Below, one piece after another: positions 38,120 to 48,084 of a stretch of DNA of 64,000 nucleotides. The position numbers were made by a program, and so were the translations under genes. Source of the stretch: Lacticaseibacillus pantheris DSM 15945 = JCM 12539 = NBRC 106106. Its GTDB lineage: Bacteria; Bacillota; Bacilli; Lactobacillales; Lactobacillaceae. Each line of letters starts with the position of its first letter. Within the stretch, counting starts at the first letter, position 1. The stretch lies in contig NZ_BBAI01000002.1 in NCBI RefSeq assembly GCF_001311175.1, positions 1-64,000 of the forward strand. The letters are read 5' to 3'. Below the pieces are notes generated by a model that did not search any database, was not told the origin of the DNA, and was given only the letters and a program-made list of their open reading frames with translations.

Positions 38120-38173
38120 AATTAGCGTTAGCGACTTATGCTCTAATTTCTAAGCGGCCGGGTCCGCTCTCTA
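38120..38173 (-). repeat. Partial family C repeat (copy C6)
   Basis: Minus strand: TTTAGAGAGCGGACCCGG, TTAGAAATTAGAGCATAAG, then the tail-like CGCTAACGC. The apical hairpin and the right half are missing. Adjacent to C5 in tandem. Confidence 0.75.
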
Positions 38174-38296
38174 AAACGAGCTCCGCCCCGCAGAAACTTG
38201 CACATAACCCACTTTGACAATGAAGCCAAGCCCAGGCTTCACTGTCAAAGCGAGTTATGTTTCAGTTTCTACCCGCGGGGTCTCCGCTCTCTAAAC
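38174..38296 (-). repeat. Family C hairpin repeat (copy C5), overlapping the end of rlmD
   Basis: Stem CATAACCCACTTTGACA (38203-38219) with 38243-38259; apical GAAGCC...GGCTTC; outer CCCCGC / GCGGGG and AGAAACT / AGTTTCT. Its left end (TTTAGAGAGCGG on the minus strand) supplies the last codons and the stop of rlmD. Confidence 0.88.
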
Positions 38297-39645
38297 ACCG
38301 TTATCGCCTCACACCTTGCCGTCTGTGGGAACATGTCGATTGACTGGATATACTCCACCTGGTATGCCTGCGTGAGCTTCGTTAAGTCGCGCGCTAACGT
38401 TGATGGGTTACAACTGATGTACACAAATTTTTTTCGGCCGCGCTTCAGTAGCGCAGGGATAAAGTTGCCTTCCAAACCCGTGCGGGGCGGATCCACAATC
38501 ACCGCGTCCGGTCTGAAGCCTTCCTCCAGCCAGCGTGGGAATACGTCTTCCGCTTTGCCGACCTCGTATTGCACGTTCTTGATGCCGTTGCGCTCCGCAT
38601 TCGCCCGCGCGTCGTCAATCGCCGCCGGAATGGTATCCATCCCCCGAACCGTGGCCGCCGTATGCGCCATGCTTAATCCGAGCGTCCCGACACCGCAGTA
38701 GGCGTCGACCAAAGTTTCGTGCGGGGCCAAATCCAAAGCGGTTAATGCCTCTTGGTACAACCGGGTCGTTTGCATAGGGTTCAACTGCAGGAATGCCTGT
38801 GGCGACAGCAAGAAGTCCATACCGTTAAGTCGTTCCGTAATGTACTGTTCACCCGCCAGCAACTTTGTCTCCGGACCCCACACCAACGTCGTGCGGCCGG
38901 GATTAACGTTTTGGTTGACGCTCACTACCGCGGGCAGGTCCTGCGCGATGCGGGCCAAAATGCGACCCTTGCCCGGTAACTTGGCGGAGTTAGTGATAAA
39001 CGTCACCTGGATTTCGCCGGTAGCGACCGATGCGCGGACCGCTAGAGTCTTCACAATACCGCTGTTGTGGCCCTCATCGTAGATTGGCGTCCCTAAGTCT
39101 TCCATTATTTGGCAAAGCTCGTTAATGGTAGCCGACACGACGGGCATCTGCGTGGCAAAGTCGCTCAGTGGGACTAGGTCGTGGCTGCCAGGAGCGTAGA
39201 GTCCTGCCCGCACGTGGCCATCAACCACCCGTACCTGGAACTGAGCCTTGTTGCGGTAATGCAGCGGTTGCGGCGCGCCAATGGTTGGGCGCACATCGTA
39301 GTGCTCGTAACCGCGTGGACGGTAACGTTCTAACGACTGGCGGATGACGTCCGTTTTAAAACGTAATTGCGCCGGGTAGGCGAGGGCTCCGAGCTCAATG
39401 CCGCCTACTTTGCCATACAGTGGGTCAACCGGCTGTACCCGCTCTGGTGATTGTTTACGAATTCGGTGCACCCGCGCGTCAATGTAGCGCTCATGGTCCT
39501 GCGTGACCTCAGCCACGACCACTTCATCCGGTAGGGCACCCGGAACAAAGGTAATCTTCCGTTTGTAGTAGCCGATGCCGGCCCCGTTGATATCAAGTCG
39601 CTTAATGGTGAGGGGAAAGCGTGTCCCCGCTGGTATTTGATCCAT
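38269..39645 (-). CDS. rlmD: 23S rRNA (uracil-5-)-methyltransferase, RlmD/RlmCD type
   Basis: 458 residues. N-terminal TRAM domain (about 1-65), central RNA-binding region, and a C-terminal SAM methyltransferase domain with LVDAYCGVGTLGLSMA and catalytic Cys in VYISCNPSTLARDL. It makes m5U in 23S rRNA. The C-terminus EAITVFRERRPRG is odd: the codons after TV and the TAG lie inside repeat C5, so the repeat has replaced the native end. Otherwise intact. Confidence 0.92.
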   Translation of the reverse strand: MDQIPAGTRFPLTIKRLDINGAGIGYYKRKITFVPGALPDEVVVAEVTQDHERYIDARVHRIRKQSPERVQPVDPLYGKVGGIELGALAYPAQLRFKTDVIRQSLERYRPRGYEHYDVRPTIGAPQPLHYRNKAQFQVRVVDGHVRAGLYAPGSHDLVPLSDFATQMPVVSATINELCQIMEDLGTPIYDEGHNSGIVKTLAVRASVATGEIQVTFITNSAKLPGKGRILARIAQDLPAVVSVNQNVNPGRTTLVWGPETKLLAGEQYITERLNGMDFLLSPQAFLQLNPMQTTRLYQEALTALDLAPHETLVDAYCGVGTLGLSMAHTAATVRGMDTIPAAIDDARANAERNGIKNVQYEVGKAEDVFPRWLEEGFRPDAVIVDPPRTGLEGNFIPALLKRGRKKFVYISCNPSTLARDLTKLTQAYQVEYIQSIDMFPQTARCEAITVFRERRPRG

Positions 39646-39796
39646 ATTTTCCTCCGTTTGTATTCCTCGCCATTATAGCAAATTAGCCGGGTAAAATCTG
39701 TCCGGGGGTGGGTATTTAGAGCCGTGGTTGGTATAATGAAAGCAGATTCGTGGCGGACGGCGTACCCGTACGTCGAACGCAAAAGGGGAAAATAAC

Positions 39797-40173
39797 ATGA
39801 AAATCACGTACACAAACCAGTCAGCACCACGGGTGATTGCGACCGTATGGCACAACGGCGAAGCGCACACCTTACACGACAATGACAGTATTGACTTGGA
39901 TGTCCACCGTGGCGATCAGGTTGAATACCGGGTTGGCCGCATGACGCGACGTACGCCAATTCATTTTCAAGCGACCGACGCTAAGTTTGTCATCGAAGCT
40001 GACCGCGTGTTCCAGATGATTTTCTTTGGCATCATCTTTGCCTCATCCTCCTAGCCTACGTGCTGCACTGGCTCGATAATTACTTTGTGGCCCTGGCGGG
40101 GCTCATTATCATGGTGGTGGCGTACGAAGGAATTGTGTTCTTTCGGGGTTTCCGGGCGCGGCCAGTGCACTAA
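39797..40173 (+). CDS. Hypothetical protein with C-terminal membrane segments (one frameshift)
   Basis: About 125 residues after repair. A soluble beta-rich N-terminal part (MKITYTNQSAPRVIATVWHN, SIDLDVHRGDQVEYRVGRM) is followed by two membrane segments (MIFFGIIFALILLAYVLHW and ALAGLIIMVVAYEGIVFF). One C is missing at 40041-40042. Start behind AAAGGGGAAA. No named family recognised. Confidence 0.65.
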
Positions 40174-40189
40174 AAAAATCCAGCAATGC

Positions 40190-40244
40190 AAAGATGCCAT
40201 CACCAACGCCTGTGAGCGTGATGATGGCATCTTTATACTCTGGT
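40190..40244. terminator. Bidirectional terminator
   Basis: AAAGATGCCATCA pairs exactly with TGATGGCATCTTT over a 29-base loop. It sits between convergent genes. Confidence 0.88.
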
Positions 40245-41794
40245 TATTTAGGCCCGTCGCACGTAATGGCGGCGGCCTTGTCGTCGGCGAGTTTGCCCAC
40301 GCGTTCCAGAATGTGGAGCAAATCCGTATCCTCAGAGCGGTTACCCCAGTATATGATGGTCGGTTGGTGGTCGCCCACCGGTACGGTCGCGTGGGTCAGC
40401 GCGTAGACCCGATCGTAGTGGTCGATTGAACACAGGATGACGTCCGGTGGTACAGGGCTGTTAGGCGGTAGGACCTTGATGACGGCAAAGCTGTTCAGGA
40501 AACCGATAATGTCCTTGTTCAGAAATGATTCGCTTTCGAGTTCAACCCGCACTTTCAGTGGCTCGACCGTTTTGAACATGGGCAGGATGGGGGCCATCGT
40601 GGTGAACACCGATTCCTCGATGCCTTGGGCCAGCCGAACAAAAACGTGTTCCGGTTCGTCTTTGGGGATACTCATGATACTGGCATGGATGGCATCAAGT
40701 AGTTGCTGGTACTGCTTCATCTGGTAGCGATTCTCACTGAAATCTGAAACCTTGACGACGGGAGCCTCGAGGACGTAGTAGTTGAGCACGGCCTTGTACA
40801 TGTTGGTTTCAACGACCTGGTTAGATAGGAAAACGTCGCGCTGCTGCGCCGACAATAACTGGGCAATACATTCGCGCAGCTGATGGACCAGGCTGGCAAC
40901 CGGATTGGGAAAGCTTTGCATGTATTCACAATATTCCCGGTTGATGGCGCGGTTATCGGTGGCTAACGTTGGTAGGTTAGTCCAGAAAAAGTAGGCGGTC
41001 AGGCGGGCCCGACGCGTTTCGTCCTCGGACAATTCCGGGAAAAATTTCGGTGTGATGTTCATGGTGGGGATGGGATCCCGCCGGCTGAAAATGGTGATTA
41101 GGCGTGGATTAAGGCGGTTAACGTGTCCCTGCCGCATGCGCAGCGCCACGGTGGCGATGTCAATCAGTGCTCTGCGCGTGGGCATGGTGTGTGCCGGGAA
41201 CCCCTTCCCAGGTTCGGCCGAATTGGTAGCGTTGTACATAGCAATTGTTTCGGCCTCGTCGGGATTGGTAAACGGCCACGGACCGCCACGGTAGCCCTGA
41301 CTGAAAAATTCGTGCATCATAAACACGATGCGCAGTTCTTCGCCGGTTACGCGCCCCAGCGTCATATCGATGTCGATGTTGTGTTCCTGGAGGTACTCGC
41401 GGAACGGTGCAATCAACCGCTTGAGGGTGCGCAGTGTGATATTGTGGACCGCACAGAATTCCTTGGTATCGACTCCGTCATTCAGCAAGCTGGCACTGAA
41501 AAACTGGAAGCTGGTCGATTTGCGGAGTAAAAAAAAAATTGGTATTGGTCTACGTCCACATCCGCGGACATCATGGCAAATTCAGGTTCCTTATCACTGG
41601 CGGGTTGCTTGCCGGTGAGGGTGACCAGGTCGCTCAGGATGGAACGAAACGCCTTGTACGTTTGCGCGTACCCCATACCCACGATGAGGCTGAGTTTGTT
41701 GACGGTAAAGTTGGCCGCGTCGAACGACTTAATGATTTTAAACAGGCGGAAGCTTTGCTCACTCTGTTTATTAAAAAAAGTAATCTCTAAACAT
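40244..41794 (-). CDS. Mga-like helix-turn-helix transcriptional regulator (two frameshifts)
   Basis: About 516 residues after repair. N-terminal helix-turn-helix (FDAANFTVNKLSLIVGMGYA), a second one (DTKEFCAVHNITLRTLKRLI), then a long regulatory part that ends in a PTS EIIB-like fold (VKVLPPNSPVPPDVILCSID). This fits Mga/AtxA-type regulators, whose targets are often surface or sugar genes. Breaks: the A10 run at 41529-41538, and probably the A7 run at 41773-41779. The second places the true start at 41794 (MFRDYFFNKQSE), which has AGGAGGG at the right distance; reading from 41811 puts that site inside the gene. Confidence 0.75.
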
Positions 41795-41870
41795 GGGCGA
41801 CCCTCCTGCATCAGTCTTTGCAGTTATTGTAACATTGGCGTAGACAACAGTAAAAAGGTTGGTGGATAAT

Positions 41871-42677
41871 ATGGCAGTAATTACGGCGGTTACCCCGCAA
41901 AAGCGGCGCGGCTACTATAACATTTTTCTTGACGGTAAATTTGCCTTTGGGGTCAGTGAGGACACGTTGGTGCGCTTCCGACTCATTAAGGGGGCCGAGC
42001 TGGATGATGTGCAGACGGCCCACGTTCAGGCTGAGGACGCGTTATCGCGTGCAACCAGCGTCGCGGTGACGTACTTGAGCCACCAGTCGCGGACGGCCAA
42101 GGAGGTGCATGACCGCCTGGTCGACGAGGAGATTCCTGAAGGCGCGATTGCGACGGTGGTGGCACGCTTGCAGGAGCGTGGGTACATTAATGATGCTAAC
42201 TATGCGCAGTACTTTGTAGACGACAACGTGACGATGGGTGACCGGGGTCCGCGGCAGTTAACCGCTAAGTTACGGCAGAAGGGCATTAGCGCCGATTTGG
42301 TGGATAACGCTGTGGCGGAGTACACGCCAGAGCAGCGGTTAGCTGTTGGTACGCGCGTTGCTCAGCGTGTGGTGCGGCACGGGACGCGCAAGTCGCACGT
42401 AGCGTTAGTGCGCAGCCTGAAGACAACTTTGATGCAAAAGGGGTTCGATGGGGATGACATCGATCGGATTATCGCTACGGCCGCCCCAGAACGTGATGAG
42501 GAACAAGAAAACGATTTGTTGCTCACCACGGCACGCAAAGTGTGGCGCCAAAAGCACCGGTACACGGGTCGTGAACGGCGTATGAAGGTCAAGCAGGCGC
42601 TGGTGCGTAAGGGCTTTGGTTATGACCTGATTGACAATATTCTGGATGACATTGAGGCAGAGGACGATGATGAGTAG
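41871..42677 (+). CDS. recX: Recombination regulator RecX
   Basis: Modulates RecA filaments. 268 residues, the long form usual in Firmicutes, with repeated three-helix units (VTYLSHQSRTAKEVHDRL, LQERGYINDANYAQYFVDD, LRQKGISADLVDNAV, VRKGFGYDLIDNIL). ATG 41871 behind AGGTTGGTGG. It lies 30 kb from recA and is divergent from the Mga-like gene, so the 76-base gap holds both promoters. Intact. Confidence 0.9.
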   Translation: MAVITAVTPQKRRGYYNIFLDGKFAFGVSEDTLVRFRLIKGAELDDVQTAHVQAEDALSRATSVAVTYLSHQSRTAKEVHDRLVDEEIPEGAIATVVARLQERGYINDANYAQYFVDDNVTMGDRGPRQLTAKLRQKGISADLVDNAVAEYTPEQRLAVGTRVAQRVVRHGTRKSHVALVRSLKTTLMQKGFDGDDIDRIIATAAPERDEEQENDLLLTTARKVWRQKHRYTGRERRMKVKQALVRKGFGYDLIDNILDDIEAEDDDE

Positions 42678-42847
42678 TGGGGGCAAACTTTGTTAGTAGT
42701 GGTTCACGTGTTGTCACTGGTGACACACTGACTTTTTCCCAGAAACCCTTTGAAGTTTGGTACAATCTATATGATATATAGGCAATGTGTGCAGTAACTA
42801 GAATTACGCCCGCACACAGCGAGTAGATTAGAAAGTAGGTTAGCCAA

Positions 42848-43384
42848 ATGCAGATTCCCAAGGAGGGTGACTACGTAGCAATTAAGAGCTACAAGCATGA
42901 CGGTAGTTTACACCGTACCTGGCGTGACACGATGGTGTTGAAGACGAGCGATGACGCAATCATTGGCTGCAACGACCACACGTTGGTCACTGAAAGCGAC
43001 GGCCGTCGGTGGGTTACGCGCGAACCGGCAGTGCTCTTCTTTCACCGCCACTTTTGGTTCAACGTGATTGCGATGATTCGCGATAACGGGGTGAGCTACT
43101 ACTGTAACTTGGCCTCACCGATGACCATTGATCAGGAGGCCCTTAAGTACATCGATTACGATCTGGACGTCAAGGTTTTTCCGGACGGTGACAAGCGGTT
43201 GCTTGATGTGGATGAATATGAGGCCCACAGTAAGTTGTGGGGGTACCCCAAGACCACCGACCGGATTTTGAAGGCTAACGTGAATACGTTAGTGGATTGG
43301 ATTGACCACGGTAAGGGCCCGTTTTCGCAGGCGTACATCAACCTGTGGTATGAACGTTATCAGCAGCTAGCACACCGTGAATAG
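42848..43384 (+). CDS. DUF402 nucleoside tri-/diphosphate phosphatase (YgaC/Ntdp type)
   Basis: 178 residues, usual length for UPF0374. Core [26 protein letters not shown] and the metal-site [14 protein letters not shown] are present. The staphylococcal homologue hydrolyses NTPs and NDPs. Start behind AAGTAGGTT. A TACAAT/TATGAT rich stretch at 42761-42775 may hold the promoter. Intact. Confidence 0.88.
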   Translation: MQIPKEGDYVAIKSYKHDGSLHRTWRDTMVLKTSDDAIIGCNDHTLVTESDGRRWVTREPAVLFFHRHFWFNVIAMIRDNGVSYYCNLASPMTIDQEALKYIDYDLDVKVFPDGDKRLLDVDEYEAHSKLWGYPKTTDRILKANVNTLVDWIDHGKGPFSQAYINLWYERYQQLAHRE

Positions 43385-43397
43385 TGTTGCGGCTTCA

Positions 43398-43445
43398 AAG
43401 GTTGCGCCGGTAGTTCCGAGAAGGGATTACCGGCGCAACCTTTTT
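43398..43445 (+). terminator. Terminator of the DUF402 gene
   Basis: AGGTTGCGCCGGTA pairs with TACCGGCGCAACCT over GTTCCGAGAAGGGAT, then TTTTT. Confidence 0.92.
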
Positions 43446-43565
43446 GCGGCCGTTGAACTGCAATTTTAAATAACGTAAGAATTTGTGACATTTTTAATAT
43501 AGTCGGTGGTTGATTACCATTTTGGTTTACACTACTCGCTAATATGTATACGAGGGGGTACGCAG

Positions 43566-44402
43566 ATGCTCAAAATTGATGGGCACACGCATACGCAATT
43601 TTCACCGCAAAGTCACGATGAAGATGCCGAACTAATGATTCAACGGGCCATTGCCATGGGCTTTAAGGAGTACGCCATGATGGAGCGGGCACCTTTGCCG
43701 GCGGAGTTTGCGGACCAGTTTGGTGGCAACACTGAATTGAGGCAGTTAGCCGCAATGTCAATGGATCAGGTGCCGCAGTACCTCGAGTACGCCCAGTCTT
43801 TGCAAAGAAAGTATGCGCACCAGTTGCGTATCCACGTTGGCTTTGAAGTGGATTACCTGCCGGGACTGGAAGGGTGGACGATCAACTTCCTCAATGAGGT
43901 GGGCCCGCTAACTGATAACAACATACTGGCACTACACTACCTGCGCGGGCGGGACGGCAAGTTGTGGGAGTTGGATACTACGCCGGACGATTTTGCTACC
44001 GGTTTTGGTGACATGTTGCAATTTCCGGAACACTTATTCAAGTCGTACTATTCTACGCTGTTGCACGCTGTTCATGCCGATTTGGGTGTTTACACACCGC
44101 GATGTGTGGGCCAGATGGGGTTGGTGCGGCAATTTCAGGATTACTTTGGTCTACCGCGGACACTCACTCGCGATTGCGAGTACCTCGTAATACGTGTGTT
44201 GCACGCGATGCACGCTCGGGGTGCTAGCCTGGAGGTCGGCGTTGCGGGACTGTACCAGGAGTTCAATAACGAACTGTATCCGTTACCGTGGGTTATTGAC
44301 CGTGCACGCCGTATGGGCGTCCCACTGGTTTATGGCTCGGACGCGCACAATGTCCACGAAGTCGGTCGAGGCTACTACGCCGTCGAAGCGTTGCTGGAGT
44401 AG
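43566..44402 (+). CDS. PHP-domain histidinol-phosphatase-like protein
   Basis: 278 residues. PHP metal motifs: DGHTHTQFSPQSHDED at the N-terminus, HVGFEVDYLPG in the middle, and GSDAHNVHEVG near the end. Histidinol-phosphate phosphatase (HisK/HisJ type) is the closest named family. No his operon is nearby, so the substrate could differ. The ATG at 43566 is chosen for GAGGGGG upstream. Intact. Confidence 0.8.
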   Translation: MLKIDGHTHTQFSPQSHDEDAELMIQRAIAMGFKEYAMMERAPLPAEFADQFGGNTELRQLAAMSMDQVPQYLEYAQSLQRKYAHQLRIHVGFEVDYLPGLEGWTINFLNEVGPLTDNNILALHYLRGRDGKLWELDTTPDDFATGFGDMLQFPEHLFKSYYSTLLHAVHADLGVYTPRCVGQMGLVRQFQDYFGLPRTLTRDCEYLVIRVLHAMHARGASLEVGVAGLYQEFNNELYPLPWVIDRARRMGVPLVYGSDAHNVHEVGRGYYAVEALLE

Positions 44403-44404
44403 CG

Positions 44405-44460
44405 CGTCGACGGCAGCGTAGGCCGGACCGGCGAGCTACGGCTTAGTGGGGCGCTCCATG
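44405..44460 (-). repeat. Family A fragment, inverted
   Basis: CGGCAGCG, CCGGACCGG, GCTACGGCTTA and GGGGCGCTCCATGGTAAC are the complement of the 3' half of family A (compare 19300-19350). The rest of the element is missing. It begins straight after the PHP gene. Confidence 0.65.
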
Positions 44461-44480
44461 GTAACGGGCTGGAGGGGCAC

Positions 44481-44727
44481 GAACTCGCGGGTGGGGTTTG
44501 AAACTGCGGCTTACGTGTCCTGCGCCGTGATTGCTATACCCGCACGCTCCGGCCGTACCGGCCTCCCACGAAGTTTCTAGCCCGAGGAAACCACTCGGTC
44601 TATAAACTTTGCCGCCCTACGTCGCTTCGCTTCTAGGGCGCTCCGGGGCCACAGCAACCACGTCTCCGGACACGACACCTCCGTTCCAAACCCCACCCGC
44701 GGGTTCCCGATAATTCGTGGACTCTAA
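44481..44727 (+). repeat. Family B structured repeat (copy B4) with family A outer arms
   Basis: Outer arms GAACTCGCGGGTGGGGTTTG / CCAAACCCCACCCGCGGG, and the right flank TCCCGATAATTCGTGG is the inverted A2/A3 left block. The inside is family B: CCCGCACGCTCCGG, GGCCGTACCGGCC, AGTTT / AAACT with CCGAG / CTCGG and loop GAAACCA, then CCCTACGTCGCTTCGCTTCT. A mosaic copy that links the two families. Confidence 0.8.
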
Positions 44728-44851
44728 TCCCAGTAGTCTTGATTTCCTACTCAATCATCCCCCAACTGGACGGGTACTGGCATGGACGTTACTAGTCATC
44801 TGAGTAAGCACTTCGAATTTGTCTACAATCGTTCTAACGTTTGAATTGTAA

Positions 44852-44884
44852 CCTGTGAACTGCCCTGTGAATCTACCTGTGACC
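44852..44884 (+). repeat. Three direct repeats with 12-base period
   Basis: CCTGTGAACTGC, CCTGTGAATCTA, CCTGTGACC: the heptamer CCTGTGA recurs exactly every 12 bases (44852, 44864, 44876), just left of element B5. The stretch 44728-44851 before it holds nothing I recognise. Confidence 0.6.
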
Positions 44885-44892
44885 TTCTATCG

Positions 44893-45159
44893 TTGGTCGT
44901 ACTGGCGTGGTGGTGGAGGTTGAGCGGCTGGCCCCCGCGACGGCTGTATACCCGTAGTTCTGTTTGAATTACTGCTAGTAGTGCGTCAGCACGTACTGGC
45001 AGTTATGAATTACAGAATCAAATTGGCTAGACCGAGTGGTTTTCTCGGGCTACGGCAATTCGCGGTAGCCCGGAACGGGCGTGAGCGTGAGGCTCACAGC
45101 TCCGGTCACGGGGGGCAGCCGCTCAACCGGAACCGCAACGCCAGTACTACCAGCCAATA
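44893..45159 (-). repeat. Family B multi-branched structured repeat (copy B5)
   Basis: Minus-strand copy closest to B3. Outer arms TTGGTCGTACTGGCG / CGCCAGTACTACCAG and GTTGAGCGGCTGG / CCGCTCAAC; branches TTCTGT / ACAGAA with an inner CTGCTAGTAGTG / CACGTACTGGCAG-like hairpin; CCGAG / CTCGG with A-rich loop; GCCCGGAACGGGC with GTGAGGCTCAC. Confidence 0.85.
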
Positions 45160-45163
45160 TTAG

Positions 45164-45215
45164 CGGTCACCGTGGAGCGGCCCACAAAGTCGCAGCACCC
45201 CGCAGCACCCCCACC
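45164..45215 (+). repeat. Family A fragment
   Basis: GGTCACCGTGGAGCGGCCCA resembles A1 at 2303-2325. It is followed by a tandem CGCAGCACCC twice (45191-45210) and by CACTGAACCAT / CACTGAACCGT (45228-45249). Confidence 0.5.
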
Positions 45216-45331
45216 GGCCAGAACCGCCACTGAACCATCACTGAACCGTCACACAAAGTTTAACCCACTGATGGTTGCCTCTGTGATACACTAAGAAACG
45301 AAGTATCGATCACAAGTATGGGGGCACAAGA

Positions 45332-45850
45332 ATGAAAGAGTTCGCACAAATCCCGGCACAGCGTGTCGTGGGGCGTGTTTTCACCGAATCATCGGCTGAC
45401 GAAAACGGCAGCTTTGAATCGGCGTGGGATGAATTTAACGAGGCGGGGCACTTCAAAGCCCTCGACCCACTAGCAGACGTGCCAAACCGGACCAGCGTCA
45501 TCGTCTTTTCACCCTATGGTTCGATGCAGTACTGGATTGGTAGCGTCATCCCAGAATCGGCCAACGTTCCCAATGGTTATCAGGTGCTGAACCTGCCCGC
45601 CGCCACGGGTGCCGTCGCCGACAAAGACGTAAAGGGCATGATGACCAGTTTGCCGTTGGCCACCACGTATAATGAAGGCCTCGCCACTTTGGAAAAGGCG
45701 GGTTACCAACTACCTGAACACATTGGCCAGACCGACACACCGTACTACCTAGAACGTTACGATTTGAACAATCAGGGTGTCGCCCAGCGGGTGGAGTACA
45801 CAATATACGCACGGCCGGACCAGCTCGAGGGCTTTGATGATATTGAATAG
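45332..45850 (+). CDS. GyrI-like effector-binding domain protein
   Basis: 172 residues. A stand-alone AraC-type effector-binding (GyrI/SbmC-like) fold: IPAQRVVGRVFTESSADENG, SPYGSMQYWIGSVIP, and the C-terminal YYLERYDLNNQ-EYTIYARP strand pair. Such proteins bind small hydrophobic ligands or toxins; no DNA-binding domain is fused. Start ATG 45332 behind TATGGGGG. Intact. Confidence 0.75.
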   Translation: MKEFAQIPAQRVVGRVFTESSADENGSFESAWDEFNEAGHFKALDPLADVPNRTSVIVFSPYGSMQYWIGSVIPESANVPNGYQVLNLPAATGAVADKDVKGMMTSLPLATTYNEGLATLEKAGYQLPEHIGQTDTPYYLERYDLNNQGVAQRVEYTIYARPDQLEGFDDIE

Positions 45851-45888
45851 CATTAAAATTTGTTAAACAGCGGCACGAAAAAGTCATT

Positions 45889-45925
45889 AAAAAGCCGGCT
45901 ACCATTCACGTGGTAGCCGGCTTTT
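45889..45925 (+). terminator. Terminator after the GyrI-like gene
   Basis: AAAAGCCGGCTACCA pairs exactly with TGGTAGCCGGCTTTT over TTCACG. Confidence 0.9.
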
Positions 45926-46008
45926 GCGCACAACTCTTGGTCATAATGACATCATAGTTAAATGCAAGCATTGTTAATCGACAGATATTTGTTAAGGGGG
46001 TCGTTTAA

Positions 46009-46134
46009 TTGTTAATGACGATGACACGAGTTGGCGTTGCACTCGGAATAATTGGTAGTGTGGTGTTAGGTACTGCGTTGGCGCATCAGCATCAGCGCAA
46101 AGTTGCGGTGGTGCCCGCAACCAACAAGCGTTAA
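46009..46134 (+). CDS. Small single-span membrane protein, 41 residues
   Basis: Starts at TTG 46009 with AAGGGGG eight bases upstream (ATG 46015 would be 14 away). One membrane segment (RVGVALGIIGSVVLGTALA) followed by a basic tail (HQHQRKVAVVPATNKR). No family recognised. Its stop abuts the edge of repeat C7. Confidence 0.55.
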   Translation: MLMTMTRVGVALGIIGSVVLGTALAHQHQRKVAVVPATNKR

Positions 46135-46255
46135 AAACGAGTCGCCCCCCCGCAGAAACCGCCGTATAAGCAAACCCAAACAAGAATCCAAGTGCGGGAT
46201 TCTCGTCTGGATTAACTTATACTCTGGTTTCTAACCGCGGGGTTCCACTCTCTGA
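46135..46255 (-). repeat. Family C hairpin repeat (copy C7)
   Basis: Minus-strand copy: TCAGAGAGTGGAACCCCGC, TTAGAAACCAG, GTATAAG / CTTATAC stem, apical GAATCCCGCACTTGGATTC, then TTTCTGCGGGG and CGACTCGTTTTT. It lies between the small membrane gene and rmlB. Confidence 0.85.
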
Positions 46256-46350
46256 AAATACGTACTTTCTGGAGCGTTAGCTTGAAGGCTGATGCTCTTT
46301 TTGTGTACCGGACCGACTTTGACGGCGATTGCCTTGTTCTACCAAGATGA

Positions 46351-47405
<1,055 letters not shown>

Positions 47406-47406
<1 letters not shown>

Positions 47407-47436
47407 AACCCCAGCCGTGGCGAACGACTGGGGCGA
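47406..47436 (-). terminator. Terminator for the minus-strand GNAT gene
   Basis: CCCCAG / CTGGGG with inner CGT / ACG. The A4 on the left gives the T run on the minus strand; it may also act on rmlB. Confidence 0.7.
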
Positions 47437-47442
47437 TGTGGA

Positions 47443-47880
47443 TTATAAGTCGAGGTACATCTCGCGGTGGGGGATGCCCGCGTCCATGAATTCAGGGCGA
47501 TCCGCAAAGTTGTAACCCAAAGCGGTGTAGAAGCCGGTTGCGTGCACCTGGGCGTCCAGGCGTAGCTGCTGGATGCCGTTGGCCCGGGCGTAATCACGCG
47601 CGGCATCCATAATCACGCGGCCGAGGCCGGTACCCCGGGCAGCTTTGCGTACCGCCACCCGCTGGACGTGAAGGCCGTACTCGGCGGGTAATAGGCGCAA
47701 AGTTGCTAACGGTTCGGCGTCGTCACCGTACACCACGATGTATAGGCAACGGCCCTCGTCATCGTCGACCTCCAAGTCGACGGGAACGTGCTGTTCAGCG
47801 ACAAAGACTTCCTCCCGAATCTGCACGGAGTCTTGGTGAATGGTGCTGTTTAAATCCGTAGTATACTTAATGGTGGTCAT
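47443..47880 (-). CDS. GNAT family N-acetyltransferase
   Basis: 145 residues. Acetyl-CoA loop VQRVAVRKAARGTGLG followed by helix VIMDAARDYARANG, and closing strand FYTALGYNFADRPEFMDAGI as in ElaA/YjcF-type proteins. Substrate unknown. Start behind GGAGAAGAAA. Intact. Confidence 0.88.
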   Translation of the reverse strand: MTTIKYTTDLNSTIHQDSVQIREEVFVAEQHVPVDLEVDDDEGRCLYIVVYGDDAEPLATLRLLPAEYGLHVQRVAVRKAARGTGLGRVIMDAARDYARANGIQQLRLDAQVHATGFYTALGYNFADRPEFMDAGIPHREMYLDL

Positions 47881-48084
47881 TTTTCTTCTCCTACCGGCTA
47901 AATTGGTGTTAGGGCTACTCTAGCAACCAACCCGAGTAAAAGCAAGAACTTAAACTTTGTTGTCATCATCTTGCTGCGGCCGTGGGTTGTGGTAATTTAT
48001 GGTAGGGTATTAAGTGACCCAGATACGTGGCGGCTTAACGCCATGCTGGCAACATTGCACCCCAAAGAATGTGAGGAACCAAAA

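Noticed and set aside
44405-45260. CRISPR array or plasmid-type iterons
   Set aside because: The repeats are inverted and unequal, with no regular spacers and no cas or rep genes nearby.
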